A stretch of 64,000 nucleotides of DNA, from positions 12,239,882-12,303,881 of the forward strand of contig NC_063066.1 of the NCBI RefSeq assembly GCF_018812025.1. The letters are read 5' to 3'. The notes beneath the pieces are model-generated. The model ran no database searches, was not told the DNA's origin, and was given only the letters and a program-made list of their open reading frames with translations. Position 1 is the first letter of the stretch, and each line of letters begins with the position of its first letter. The translations under genes were made by a program, and so were the position numbers. Origin of the DNA: Megalobrama amblycephala (lineage: Eukaryota; Chordata; Actinopteri; Cypriniformes; Xenocyprididae). Below, in pieces: positions 10,601 to 21,782 of the stretch.

Positions 10601-12627
10601 AATTATAATTTAAACAAACTGCAAATTGTCATTTGTTGTGAACAAAGATTTTGGCTAAAATATTTGTCACTGTTTGCTGTAACACCATCCAAACAGTGAA
10701 ACCACACCTAAATAACAGTAAATGACATAATATCTACATACATTTCTTATTTAAGTAAAACATTTAACATTTTTATTATTGGCAAGTAAATATATTTTTG
10801 TATTTGTTTATTCCATTTTTATATAGTCAATTGTTAATTCTATAGTATTGAATGATGCAATTATTTAAATTGGTTAAACATAACAAATAGTTGTTTATTT
10901 TATTCACATAGGTTCTATATTTTGATTAAATATGTATTAAATATATATCTCTTATCTCTTATCAAAGTAATGCTTATGTGTCTGACTGTACAACTTAACC
11001 TTAATAAACAAATCCTACCATAATATGATTAATGTACATTATTAACATTATTTCTTAATAGGCAGCATATGCAATCTAACATTATCAATCAAAAACTTGA
11101 GGTGATTAAAAAAAACAAACAAAAAAAACATTACACTATCTGCCTCAGGAGAGAACCGTGAGGCGGCGTCCCGCCCTCCTCTGACTCTGATTGGCCGTGA
11201 TTCACGGCCCGTGAACCTGATACAAACCAATCAAACCATGATGGCAGCGAGTATTACCCAATCAGGGGCAGAATGGGACGTGTCTTCACACAATGCGGGT
11301 GGGGTGATTTGCATGGGATGCTGCATAATATGGACCTATGTAAAATACGGGGCAAATCGCGTCCCGTATTGATTTGATACGGGACGCGTCATTTTGGCTG
11401 TAAATACGGGACGATTCCGTATTTCACGGGACGGGTGGCCTGTTCTTCGAAGGTCTTTTAAACAAATGGGATTTATATAAGAAGGAGGAAACTCACTTTA
11501 TGTCATTTCCATGTACTGAACTCTTGTTATTTAACTATGCCAATATAAATTCAATTTTTAATTCTAGGGCACCTTTAAATTGTTACAGCCTTTAGTTATT
11601 ATTTTGGAATGAATGTAGAAATGCTTAAAACACTGACTTGATGAGATTGACTTGGTTTTGATAAATAGAACATTACATTGTTAATGTAAAATTACAAAAT
11701 AGAATTGTATTTGGGTTTTTTTTCATGTAATGTAAAGTAATGTTCATTTAATGTTCAGATGTGTCAACGTTAAGAGTAGTGCACACAAATTTACATTTGA
11801 TTCATAAAAAAATAAAAAAATGTGCCTCCTCATTTCAGAACACCACTGCACAACACTGGTCACAATAGGCACAAACGACTTTCACAACTTGTTTCATGGC
11901 GATTTTAATCTATATTGAATTGTAATAAATTAAGATAGTACAACAACTGTATGATTCACCTGATGTATCCATAAATGTATAAAACCCTGCTGAAAAAAAT
12001 CAAGCATACAATGGTATGGTTAGGTATGTTTTGAAGCATGGAAGCTGGTTTGAGCTGGTTTATGCTGGTCATGAGCTGGTTCAAGCTGGTCAAGTGCTGG
12101 TCCTAAGCAACTAGCTCCAACTCAGTACCAGCATAAACCAGCTCAAACCAGCTTCCATGCTTCAAAACATAACATAACCAGCATAATATGCTGTTTTTTT
12201 CAACAAGTATTTGATTTTTATTTATTGTATATTATTAATATTATTCAATGTGGGCAAATACCTTGTTAAGCATACTGATATATGCCTACCCATTCATAAT
12301 CATCGCGTCAAGAGTGGTCTCTCCGCGCTCATCCGGGCTCCCGCCGAACCCCACACTACCATCACACTGCTCGAGCTCACACTGCGCGCAGCCCATCTCC
12401 ACTGCGTCCAGAACCGAGCCGCCCTTCTGAAGCGTGCTCCAGGCTACAGAGAGAAACCATAGAAAATTAAAGTCTAGACATCCCTCAAAGCTCATACATG
12501 GTGCAGTCATGGTTAGTTTCTCACCTACTCTAGCTGCATCCTTAAAATGCCAAGTGTTGATCACCAAGGGAAGATCAGCTTGATTTAGAGGGAGCAAACA
12601 AATGATGACAAATACTCTTTGAATCAT
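4508..12627 (-). CDS. aga: N(4)-(beta-N-acetylglucosaminyl)-L-asparaginase (aspartylglucosaminidase), complete
   Basis: This lysosomal Ntn-hydrolase cleaves the GlcNAc-Asn bond in the final steps of N-glycoprotein breakdown. Nine exons on the minus strand (12525-12627, 12290-12443, 7081-7193, 6488-6600, 5652-5763, 5299-5374, 4992-5099, 4715-4848, 4508-4608) sum to 1014 bases: 337 residues plus stop, against 346 in human. All junctions are GT-AG with matching phases. A short hydrophobic signal peptide ([16 protein letters not shown]) precedes LPLVINTW. The precursor self-cleaves before the Thr of HDTIGMVV, which becomes the N-terminal nucleophile. Substrate residues of the family are kept: Trp of INTW, Ser of GFGGSP, Thr of TSTNG, Arg and Asp of GRVGDSP. 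The paired cysteines ([36 protein letters not shown]) and an N-glycosylation site (NTTG) are also present. I chose ATG 12627 for its A at -3; an in-frame ATG at 12648 would add seven residues. Confidence 0.97.
4715..4848 (-). CDS. aga: aga exon 8
   Basis: It encodes [18 protein letters not shown] through [14 protein letters not shown], with the conserved N-glycosylation site NTT. The acceptor GTCAAAG|T follows an unusual T-then-G run in place of a clean pyrimidine tract. It was chosen because it restores the Ser codon of PSFLAVD; the more obvious TTCTAG|CTG a few bases on would break the frame. Confidence 0.9.
4992..5099 (-). CDS. aga: aga exon 7
   Basis: It encodes [16 protein letters not shown], then [20 protein letters not shown]. 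It holds the Arg and Asp that hold the substrate alpha-carboxyl and amino groups, and the ATGDGD oxyanion-region motif. Its donor reads AG|GTAATC, weaker than its neighbours. Confidence 0.93.
5299..5374 (-). CDS. aga: aga exon 6: start of the beta chain
   Basis: It encodes [20 protein letters not shown] and THKIP. The Thr of TSTNG lines the active site. The donor is AGG|GTGAGT. Confidence 0.92.
5580..5612. repeat. (ATCT)n microsatellite in aga intron 5
   Basis: About eight perfect tetranucleotide units, short enough to be unremarkable. Confidence 0.95.
5652..5763 (-). CDS. aga: aga exon 5: end of the alpha chain and catalytic Thr
   Basis: It encodes [15 protein letters not shown], a Lys/Pro/Ser-rich stretch, and SSHDTI at its end. 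The Thr of HDT is the autocleavage site and future nucleophile of the beta chain. The linker before it differs most from mammals, as expected for the region near the cleavage site. Confidence 0.93.
6488..6600 (-). CDS. aga: aga exon 4
   Basis: It encodes [16 protein letters not shown] through DCQPNYRK. The Cys of DCQPNY corresponds to human Cys163, the residue changed in Finnish aspartylglucosaminuria. The donor is AAG|GTGAGT, phase 0. Confidence 0.94.
7081..7193 (-). CDS. aga: aga exon 3
   Basis: It encodes [20 protein letters not shown] and ends in HTFIVGES. The region is highly conserved in glycosylasparaginases. The donor is CAG|GTAGGA. Confidence 0.94.
7290..7458 (+). repeat. SINE/LINE-type 3' tail in aga intron 2
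   Basis: The motif GCTTTGGACAAAAGCGTCTG followed by CTAAATGAGTAATGTAAATG is the common teleost retroposon tail. The 5' body is not recognisable here. Confidence 0.6.
7885..8404. mobile_element. TTAA-type MITE copy, one end intact
   Basis: The right end TTTTTGGGTGAACAAACCCT runs into TTAA (8400-8403). The internal text (TTATTCACATATAAACATTCATCAA, GAGGTTCATTC) recurs at 20.7-21.2 kb and 52.8-53.3 kb. The left end is unclear. Confidence 0.7.
8405..9393. other. aga intron 2, repeat-like unclassified DNA
   Basis: It contains a ZNF143-like site in reverse (8532-8550) and a CCAAT-like/ATTGG-rich patch at 9040-9075. It probably derives from old elements, but I could not pair any ends. Confidence 0.4.
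9394..11579. mobile_element. TTAA-flanked DNA transposon in aga intron 2, itself interrupted
   Basis: The body is 9399-11574. The left end AGGTGCCATCAAACG and the right end TAGGGCACCT are inverted, with TTAA on both sides (9395-9398, 11575-11578). Without the nested insert at 10221-11437 the element would be just under 1 kb. No transposase frame was seen. Confidence 0.75.
10221..11437. mobile_element. Nested element with GGGTTGCCACC / CGTCCCGTATT ends
   Basis: The left end AGGGTTGCCACCTTCAATAC and the right GGGACGGGTGGC are inverted relatives, and CGTCCCGTATT-type words repeat near the right end. The flanking host element reads on sensibly when the insert is skipped (GATTCGCCT then GTTCTTCGAAGG). 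The right terminus looks trimmed. Confidence 0.55.
11990..12203. mobile_element. Palindromic CCAGC/GCTGG hairpin element
   Basis: Arms of about 58 bases (12011-12069 and 12127-12184) are inverted copies built from TTTGAGCTGGTTTATGCTGG and its complement. The outer ends CTGAAAAAAATCAAGCAT and ATGCTGTTTTTTTCAA are also inverted. It could form a cruciform. Confidence 0.8.
12290..12443 (-). CDS. aga: aga exon 2
   Basis: The acceptor is TTTCTCTCTGTAG|CC and the donor is ATGG|GTAGGC. It encodes [18 protein letters not shown], then the [13 protein letters not shown] block with the substrate-binding Ser, then [10 protein letters not shown]. Confidence 0.94.
12525..12627 (-). CDS. aga: aga exon 1: signal peptide and start of the alpha chain
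   Basis: It encodes the signal peptide and [13 protein letters not shown], including the active-site Trp. The donor after 12525 is G|GTGAGA. An upstream in-frame ATG at 12648 has a weaker context (T at -3). The reading frame stays open further upstream only through a GTG. Confidence 0.88.
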
Positions 12628-12723
12628 ATTACAATACCCAATAGACATATAATAACTTTCCTTCACTGTATAAGGGCACCCCGGTCACGAGCTCTGTCAT
12701 GCAACTATTCACATCCGTGTTTT

Positions 12724-12733
12724 GTCACGTGAT
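12724..12733 (-). promoter_or_regulatory. CLEAR-type E-box upstream of aga
   Basis: The sequence GTCACGTGAT contains the palindrome TCACGTGA, about 100 bases before the aga ATG. TFEB/TFE3 bind GTCACGTGAC-like sites in lysosomal gene promoters. The aga promoter itself probably lies at about 12640-12790; no TATA box is evident. Confidence 0.6.
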
Positions 12734-12789
12734 GGAGTTATGTTAATGAATATTTAAAGGGACCGCGAGGTCACAAATAGTTAGGCTAC

Positions 12790-14490
12790 TGTAGGTTATA
12801 ATTTGATGTGACGAGGTTATATTTTGAGCTAACAAATGGATTGAATTCGATCTAAGTTTTCATTTTTATGTCTTAGGGGTTGAGTTTTATCAAAACTAAA
12901 ACATTTTAAACCTTTTATTTCTTACCAAGCAGACAACAATGTCACAAAGAGCACGATTGAGATTAAATATGAGATTGATGTGTGAAGAAAACAGACTCAG
13001 AATCAAGGTAAATACCACTTGGGAGCAGATTTTTATTTTTTTAATTTCCCCCCAATGACAACGTAATTCTTTCAAATTAAACAAAAAGTATTATTTTAAC
13101 ATTTATATTTAGGACACATAAAATGTTAGCCATGAAACTAGCCTAGCAATCGAGATTCAGAAAAACAGATGACAGAATTTTCTTGTGATGCATGTATATA
13201 CACTAAACAAATCAGTTTGAGTGTGAAGAGTGTTTTAGAAGATTTTTATTTCAGTCATGTCGTTCACAATGCTTCATGGGGTTGTTGTTATTTTACCTTT
13301 CTTTTTGTCTGTTTCTGCAAGTTTTTTTTTTTTAGTTCAATTCAAAGTCTTTAATGTTGTGATTCACATTGTAGCTGATTGGTTTGGTTCATAACTCTTT
13401 AACAAAGACTATATGGAAAAATAATGGAAAAAAATCTTCTGGAACCAAGGCTGCTGAAAAAGTGGATGGGCACTTGCACTCTATACAGCAACTACAGTAC
13501 CAAATAGCAAAGCTGTAATATAGCCTACAACAACTAAAGACTGGCTATTTAAAAACTCTTCATATATAGTGAGTCCCACATTGTTCATCACATGGGATTT
13601 AGTCACCTGGTTAAATAACGCTTAGCATATCTTAAATCCTGCAGGAACCTTAGCACAGAAACTCCGCCAAAAATAGGATGAAAAGGGGCACATTTATGTA
13701 GCCTGCACTCTTGTATGCGAAACATGACAGCAGTAGTACAGTACAGGTCTTGACAAAGTGTTGCTCTAACCAGAGAAAGAATGCAAAGATATTGAATTTG
13801 CTGTTACATTATTCATAGAAGGAATATACAGTTTTATACCATATTTTATTCATGGATTTGCCCTCATACAATAATGCCTTATAAAAGAGTCTGTATGCAA
13901 CAGAGGGGTGTGTGGAGCTTAGAGGAGTACAGCTCTGAAAGTCCAATAGAAAGAGTTATTAAATGCACAGAAAGAGCAGAGACAGATCTAATACTACTAA
14001 ATTAAAGTGACATAAGCAGGATTTCTAGGAGTGTATTACAGTGCCAAACATCAATTTCTTTATGGTAATAATGTAATGTCTGTAGCGTTACCAGTATACC
14101 AAACAAACAAGTAAAAAGAAACCTGTCTTATAATAGAGAAAATAAGCAATGTCTCAGAGCATTATAAACATGGTTAACATCTGATATGTTTGGAGTTTGG
14201 ACACTCAAAAAGAAAAATTAGGTTTGTGAGGAGAATGTCCCTTGACACACTTAAGACCTTTCTGAAAAGAGAACACTTAGCAACATGAACCGTGCAGAAA
14301 GCATCCTTCCTTACACACTGATTGGACCTCTATGCTATAAAGAATGACACATACTGTACATCTTAAAGATGAATGCGAAATGCTTCTATGATCTTCTGTT
14401 TTCTGTGTTTATCTATCTTGTTAGTTAGACCATTTTCATTTATTCTTGTTCTTGTTTAATTTGTGGTAATATTGTTATATACGTTTGTCA
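12790..14490. other. Intergenic DNA upstream of aga
   Basis: No gene is recognised. One exon-like stretch on + (12933-13007) is discussed in the findings. The rest is AT-rich with short homopolymers. Confidence 0.5.
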
Positions 14491-14494
14491 TTTT

Positions 14495-14740
14495 GGTCAC
14501 ACTTTAGATAAGAGTCCAATTCTGACTATTAGCTAAATATTAACTATGACTTTTGCCTCTATAAACTCCTAATTACTGCTTATTAATAGTTAGTAAGTTA
14601 GTTGTTATGTGTATTGGGTAGGATTAAGGGATGTAGAATATGGTCATGCAGAATAAGGCATAATATGTGCTTTATAAGTACTAATAAACAGCCAATATCC
14701 TAGCAAGGTAATCTAATAAACAGCTATTGAGAATTGGTAT
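14495..14740. mobile_element. Short interspersed element with inverted ends
   Basis: It starts GGTCACACTTTAGATAAG. CCAATTCTGACTATTAGC near the left is mirrored by GCTATTGAGAATTGG at the right. The interior (TATTGGGTAGGATTAAGGGA, GTCATGCAGAATAAGGCATA) matches my memory of a family abundant in cyprinids. Confidence 0.6.
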
Positions 14741-17168
14741 TTAGCTTTATTATTATTTTTTTATTATTTCAGTTTCATTAATTTTAGTACTTATTTTTCA
14801 GTTTTTTCTAACTTTCATTTGAGCTTGTTCATCTAATATTTATAATTTATTTTATTTTAGCTTTATTCCAGCTTTTACTAGTTTTAATTTTAGTTAACAA
14901 TAACAACACTGGGTTTTAATGGTCTTAAAGGGTGAAATAATTTGGACATTATGATTTCATCTTAATGATCAATTAAAATCGGTCTAATTTATCTTATCTA
15001 GTTTTAATGAGAGGTATTTGAGTAAAAAACTAAAATATTACAAATGTACAGTATTTACTAATGAAGGTAAAATGGCTCTGAAATCTTACCAAAATGCCAT
15101 AAGAGTGCAAGTGCATTGAATAACTTGCATTGAAATCAGGTTATTATATACAAGTTGCAACAAAGATGTGCTTCCATGTGTTTTTAAACAAAAAGTCAAA
15201 CAGATGGCGGAATGTGTTTATTAATGTGCCAGACTTTGAAAATACATTTGAATTTCATGAAGTTCTTTTTAAAGTGGTTTAAAAGATGGGAGTCGGTCAA
15301 AACACATGCTGAGTAAAACTCCAGGTGAGGTGGTGCTAACTAACACAGCAGTCACCTGATGAATGGGGTAAATTGCATTCAAATTTCAATATTTGGCATA
15401 GGAATAAACATTCAACAATGACAGATCTGTCATCAGATGATCTCAAATGTTGATGAACAAAGGTTTGGGAACTGAACTGCCCTCACAAGGGAAGATGTGT
15501 CTATACAAGTCTTTATTTGGGCCTAAAAAGGGACTTTTAAAATAATGCCAATCATATGCCAACAAACATGTTAATTATAAAAATTTTGCATGTAGCTTGA
15601 GGCATGTATTTGTCTATTTTTAGGCCAGTAACCAATTAAATATATGCTTAAAAGTGAGATTTTGAAGGCTAAGGTCACCAAATGTCAACTAATTGGAAAA
15701 ACTTACTGTCCCTCAGTTCAAATAATGATTTAACAGATTGTGGCCTACTTTCATAAAGATTTTATTTTTATTTTTATGTGAAATTTTACAATTATACATA
15801 TTTTTGCGTTGTTGTTCTTGTCTTGAACAACAAAGATTAGTATAATGCAGACTACTGCATTTCGGCAAAGGCGTCTTTTATGTTTGTCTATATAAACGTT
15901 ATGTAAATTATATTCAAATTGCATTATATGCAATGTCTTGAACATGAACTGACACAAAATATGTGTCAACATGACTAATTCCAGGATGTTTAACAACAAA
16001 AATGTAGCATAATGTAAGATTAAATATGCTTTACAGGGAAAAAGCATTAATTTAAAGTCATTCTGACATCAGTATACAGTGTCTTTATACAACATTCACC
16101 ATGGCTGTCAGCGCTAAATCTTGTATATTTTACAGGAGACTCCACAGTTGTTGAAATTAGATTATGTTACTTGGGTATTACATGGAGATCACATTAGTCC
16201 TTGGTCTGACAAAATATAGTATTTTTTTCAAATAAATGATCCTAAATAATTTACATGAATTATCTTATATCCTCAAACTATGTTTCTTTTGAAATATGAA
16301 AGATAAAATTTGTATTCATTCTTATTCAGATCATGCCATGATTCTGAACCAGTGTTCACCACTGGAGATGCGGATAACATTAGAAATTTGATGAAGCTTT
16401 TATTTCTTTAAGCTTTGAAGATATATATATATATATATATATGTATGTATATATAAATAGGAGAGAGAAAGAAAACTTTTAATCCAGTATGTGCTGGATA
16501 AAAAGAAGCATTGAGAAATATAATAGCAAAAAAGACAAACAAAACAACAATATATTCGTGAGAAACAATACTCTTATTTTTTCCCACAGGTGTCCAGAGA
16601 AGCCAGTTACAGTCTGCCTGCAGCAGCTTTAAATTCATCCAGTGAAGATTGTCTAACCTTCTGGGGCAATTCAGGTCTCTTTGAGGACCTAAAGGTCAGT
16701 GATTGAAGCTATTGCATCAGCGATGTCACCTATATAGCCACCCTGTCTTGTCTATGTCAGTTGTCCAGTCAGGGACTGTGATTTCTGTTTTGAACAGGAA
16801 ACCAACCCTGGAGCAGCTCAATTCTTCAGCAGTATATCTGGGTTCATTCCTTCCCAACTCCCAGCAACTACCATTAATGTAGAATGAATGCCTCTGGCAA
16901 AACTTGAGCTACCAGAATTATGGGTCTGAGTTTACCAGCATGCATCCATCTCTGCTGCTAAGCATGAAAAAGTGAAAGTGAGAGACTTTCAGAGCCTAGC
17001 AGAAAGGCTGGAGATGGGTTGATTCAATTTAAACATCCACACAAAATATAAACAATTAACATTTGGAGGATGAGCATGTATTTTATTTTTCTCAAAAATC
17101 TGAAAAACATCTTTTTCTGTCTGAAAACACAACAAAGATTCAGTCATATTTCTAAATGATTCCAAACG
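14741..17168. other. Intergenic DNA, no gene recognised
   Basis: AT-rich. It includes an (AT)n tract at 16421-16456. No coding, RNA gene or paired repeat is supported. Confidence 0.5.
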
Positions 17169-17600
17169 TTAAAGGCACACTATGTAGTTTTTCGCCGCTA
17201 GAGGTCGCCTATTCAAAACAAAGGCGTAGCTTGATGATGCCAAGATTGAGCGTGGATTCTTGGGAGACGTCGTCTTTGCCTCACAGCCGGTGGAAAAGAA
17301 TCAGGACATGACTCGGGCAGAAATCATGTTCATGGATGAGATTATTAACGTTACTGTAGTATGACGAGTGTAGCGCAACAAGGCACATTGCTAAGAGCCA
17401 TTGCTAATGAGAGACGAGCGTGACTCACGGCTCGAGAGCAGCAGAACTTTTATTATGCCGCAGTCGCCGCTTCCGCTTCTTCCGGTCAAGCATATGTGGG
17501 GTAATGCAGTGCTCTTTATCATTTTAGATACATTTGAGTGTGTTAAAAATGATGTTATAATGTTACTCTGTGAGTTTGCTCAGCGGCTGCTATGAGACAC
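17169..17600. mobile_element. Partial TTAA-type element
   Basis: TTAA (17169-17172) is followed by AGGCACACTATGTAG and TTCGCCGCTAGAGGTCGCC. The interior text (CTATTCAAAACAAAGGCGTAG, GATTATTAACGTTACTGTAG) recurs in the complete element at 27107-27836. The right end is not found, so it is truncated. Confidence 0.65.
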
Positions 17601-20600
17601 TTGTTGCACACTGCAGTAAGCTAGATCGATATTAGTTATGGTAAAACATGGTACTCGTGATAAATCAAGAAAATGAGATTCAAACAATAAGAACGATTGA
17701 TAACAATGATTAGTTAATGTATCCAAACAGTTGTTCCCTTATCTAATAAAACATAATATATATCGTTGACTGATTTAGAAATCAATTCTGGTTAGACAGT
17801 TTACAAAATAGTAAACACTGAAACCTTTTACTTCTCAAGGTTTAAAGTTTAGACATAATGATTCTAAGCTAATTTAGTTCACCAAAGTAAATAACCCGAG
17901 ACCGCATCGGTTATTGTATTTTCAGTTCTTTTTGTGAGCTAAAATATGTTTAAGATATCAAGATATTCTGAGAGATTTGTTCTTGTGATCTAACAATCTG
18001 CTAATCATTTTGTTTTCTTTTTTTCTGTTCTTTTGTTTTGCCAAATCTTTTGATGTTCATACATCACTAAAATGATCTAGCTGGTTGACATGGATGAGGT
18101 TTTGTCAAAATTGCAAGAGCATCAGTTAGAAAGATCTAAACTATTAGTCTGACTACTCTATCAGAAAAAAAACAACAACGTATTGTTGTGGTTAAACCTG
18201 CTTAAAAAAGCATTATTTATTGCAGATCAATACCATGACCCATCATATTTGTATGTCATTGGCCAAATATGCAAAAAATACAATACTTATTATATTTTAT
18301 TTTTATTTACTAATACTTTTTATACTTTTATTATTATTATTATCCCATATTTTAATGGCCAAACATTTTACTTGAGATCCAAAAGAAAATGTGAACTGTC
18401 CTTATATCTGACTAGTCTTTTCTTTAACCAGTTGATGGGGCTGTAGAGTCACATTGGAACTTATAATAAATATAATTGGTCTAATCAGTGCTTCAGGATT
18501 GCATTAGGATTACATTACTTTACAATGAAGTTACAAAAAAAAATAAAAAAAAATTGAAATAATGCTGTAAATAATAGAGAGGGGTCCCGGACTGTTATAG
18601 CTGGTTACATTTATTGCCTCCTTTGAACTATATATTGCTGGCAAACAGGATAATTTGTATTTGTAAGTAATCTGCTGCAGTGGCGTTTGTATATTTTAGG
18701 GTGTAATCTATCTCCAAACAGAAGAAAACACAAGGGCCTGTGGTGTTTGTGATCGCACTTGAATGGTTGACTTATTCCCCGCTGCTTCACTCGCTTCCAC
18801 CTTCTGTCTGCTCAGTGCAGATAAGGCTGGTGTTGTAAGGGCTGTAATATGTTGTATCTGAGGTTAAGGTTAGATATCGTACAAATAATCCTCCGGGGGC
18901 TTTGAAAAGCTGTGTTATTCTTGTCATTCTCTTGTTGTCTTACTTCTAGCAGCTACTTGCCATTTAAAATGAGTAACGAGTAGCATAACAAAAGCAACAT
19001 AAAGCAAAGATTCTTATTTCACGGTGTATTTGTGATTTGCCTTGTGATATTTTCCTTTTATTCTCTTTTGGGACTGCAGTTGCCCTTGAAAATGTAGGGG
19101 GGAAAATTAATTTAATTTTCAAATAGGCCTTTAACTGTATACTTTAATTGTATTCAAGCTTTTCAAGCATCTGAAAAACAACAACAAAATGAAATAACTA
19201 AAGATAAATCACCTTTTTTTTTTTTCTCTCTAACATCTCTACCATACATTTGTTAACCCAATAACTAAGTAGTCTAGGGCAGAGCTCCTCCATTATGGAC
19301 AGCAAGCAAACCTATTTGGTTTGATTGTTACTTTTAAGGCTTAATCTATATTATTCTCTGTCTTTTACTTTACCACCTTTTCTTTATTGTTTTCCTCAGC
19401 TGAACTGATTTGGCTAAATGAAGCTCTGTTGTCATCTAACAAAACGTTATCGTCATGACTCGTTCTCAGTGCTGCATATCGCATTAGCATGTAGTGAGTG
19501 AGGTGCTGCCTAGAAATCAACAGGATTATATGCATCTGTGGCTCACTGGTCGCATCCTCTCAGTCCTCTTGTGAATTTTGCCAAGCTGGCATCTCTTCTG
19601 CAGTGTAATTTAATGCCTCTCCATCTCTAAGAACAAGCCTCCCTTACTCACCCAAAATAGCAGTGTTTTTCTGCACCCCACTGTGATATGAACACTATTC
19701 GGATCATTATAGCTCAGAGGCAGAAATAAATGGCAATATAGCATGCGGCGACTAGTGTTGCGTACTGCATGGGATGGTCAAAAGCCATTTGAGAGAATTG
19801 TGCTTCCGTTGGGTGTTAATTTCCTCATGAAAAGCTCTTCCTCATATCTTTAATTAGTTAAAGAAGATTTAGTTAATAATAGTTGATGGTGAAACCCCAA
19901 GGGCGCTTGATATTAAAATGGTTCTCCTCAGTGAGGTATTCATTTTTTTGGTATTCATTCAGTATTTCCCCTTTGGGCTTATAGTCCAATATCACATTTT
20001 ACAGTGAACCTTTCAAGCTGTGGGGGGTTCAGTGAAGATGGTCTTGGTTTGTGTCTGACAAGAATTTCAATCACACGACAGCTGATATTTGCTGCAGATT
20101 GCTGCATTGATCAATGTTTTTTTTTTATAGAGAGAGAAATCATTGCTGAAAAGGTTCTTGAATGCTTTTTACAGTCACATCACTGCTTCTGTTTTCTTTT
20201 CATTCTTTTTTTTCTTTTTTTTCCCGATCCTGAAGGTCTTAACATTTCACTCACATGTAGTAACATGTAGGTGTATGTGACGTTTATTTCACAAAAGATT
20301 TAATTTTAAGAATCTAATTTATCTGTCTTGGTTTTCCTTCTTGGTCTGTAACACTGGCTTTGCAATAATTGATAACAATTGTTCTTTGGTAGGTTTTATT
20401 CACATAAAGCTAAGGTAACGTCTATTAAGCCCAACTTAAGGTTTTTCTGTACAGATCTAAAAATCTTGTTTGACTCATTGAATACAATTACTAAAAATAA
20501 GAAATGCATAAAACATCTCTTATTCTGAAAAAGTAAGATCTTTATGTACATGAACTAGATAAAGAATGTCTTCTGAAAATGTGTATGCAGAAAAACAAAG

Positions 20601-20745
20601 ATCTGCTAAAAAAAACAAAAAAAAAACTGTTTGCATCCTTTTTGTTTTGAGTTATGACAATTTCGAATGAAATTGCTTTCAACCAACACTACATTGAGTT
20701 GAACTTTATTTATTTATTTATTTGTGTTTATGCCATAAATTATTG
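17601..20745. other. Intergenic DNA, no gene recognised
   Basis: Mostly unique-looking AT-rich sequence with homopolymer runs (for example 20118-20126 and 20205-20222). The stretch at about 19430-19870 has more balanced composition and TTAATTAG-like sites, so it could be conserved non-coding DNA, but a single sequence cannot show this. Confidence 0.4.
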
Positions 20746-21245
20746 AAGGGTTAGTTCACCCAAAACTGAAAATCATTAATTACTCATCCTCGTGTCGTTC
20801 CAAACCTGTAAGACTTTTGTTCATCCTTGGAACACAAATGAAGATCTTTTTGATGAAATCTGAGAGCCTCTTCCGGAAGCTCAAATGTGCTGCGCAACAC
20901 ACAAGAATGAACCTCATTGGTTCTCGCAGAAGCTCAAACGTGCTGCGTAACACATGAGAATGAACCTCACTCATCAAGCAAACATGCTTGAGCTTCTGTT
21001 TACCACAACTGATGTGAGTTGATGAATGTTATATGTGAATAAAAGCCTAAATTAAATCTGTTCATCATATAAAGCGATCAAGTCTCTTAAGAAAATTTGG
21101 ACTAAACCACTTCATTCTTTTAGTTTAGTTCTCTTTATGATCTTTTTTAAGCGTCAAAGTGGTAGTTGCATAGCTGCCGGTGGAGGGACAGAAAGCTCTC
21201 AAATTTAATCAAAAATAATTTTTTGTGTTCCGAAGATGAACTTGA
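20746..21245. mobile_element. TTAA-type MITE copy, one end intact
   Basis: AGGGTTAGTTCACCC at the left is followed by CTCGTGTCGTTCCAAACC and ends near TTGTGTTCCGAAGATGAAC. The interior is in inverted orientation relative to the copies at 7.9-8.4 kb and 52.8-53.3 kb. Confidence 0.75.
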
Positions 21246-21782
21246 TGAACCAATTAATCTTAATTAATCTAAATTACACACAATATTAAGTTAATGTAAT
21301 GATCAACATTATTATGTCATCAGAACTCAAAAAATATTGTTTGCGACTTAAACAAATGCATGGTTGCAAGTTAAAAATTAGAATTTATTGATTTAATTAA
21401 ACCTTTTACGTTGCGTTAACAGGCCCACTGAATTACTTTTTAGTGTATATTTATCCACTTCTGTTTGATGTTAAATGACTTTGTATGATTTTTGAAAATG
21501 TAAAATGTGTATTTTCTTGCAAAGTTAAAAGTCACCCTCACCAAAATGTATTGTTTTCAAACAGGTTTCGCTGCACTCCTCTTGTCTTCCATTGGTTGGA
21601 CTAAGCCCAGAAGTCCCATCCCAAACTGGGAAACTTGGAACCTGGATAACGTTATCTATTGGCAGTCTGTTCATCTCAATGGCAGTCATGTGGCCGCAGG
21701 CACACACATCCCCTAGTTTGTGATCTGTAAGCTGCCATCTTTGCTTCATGGGTGGTATGTAAACTTTTATGTCATTTAAATT

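Noticed and set aside
12628..12666. Longer aga N terminus starting at 12666
   Set aside because: The codon there is GTG, not ATG. In-frame ATGs at 12648 and 12627 are the real options, and the latter gives a compact signal peptide and better context.
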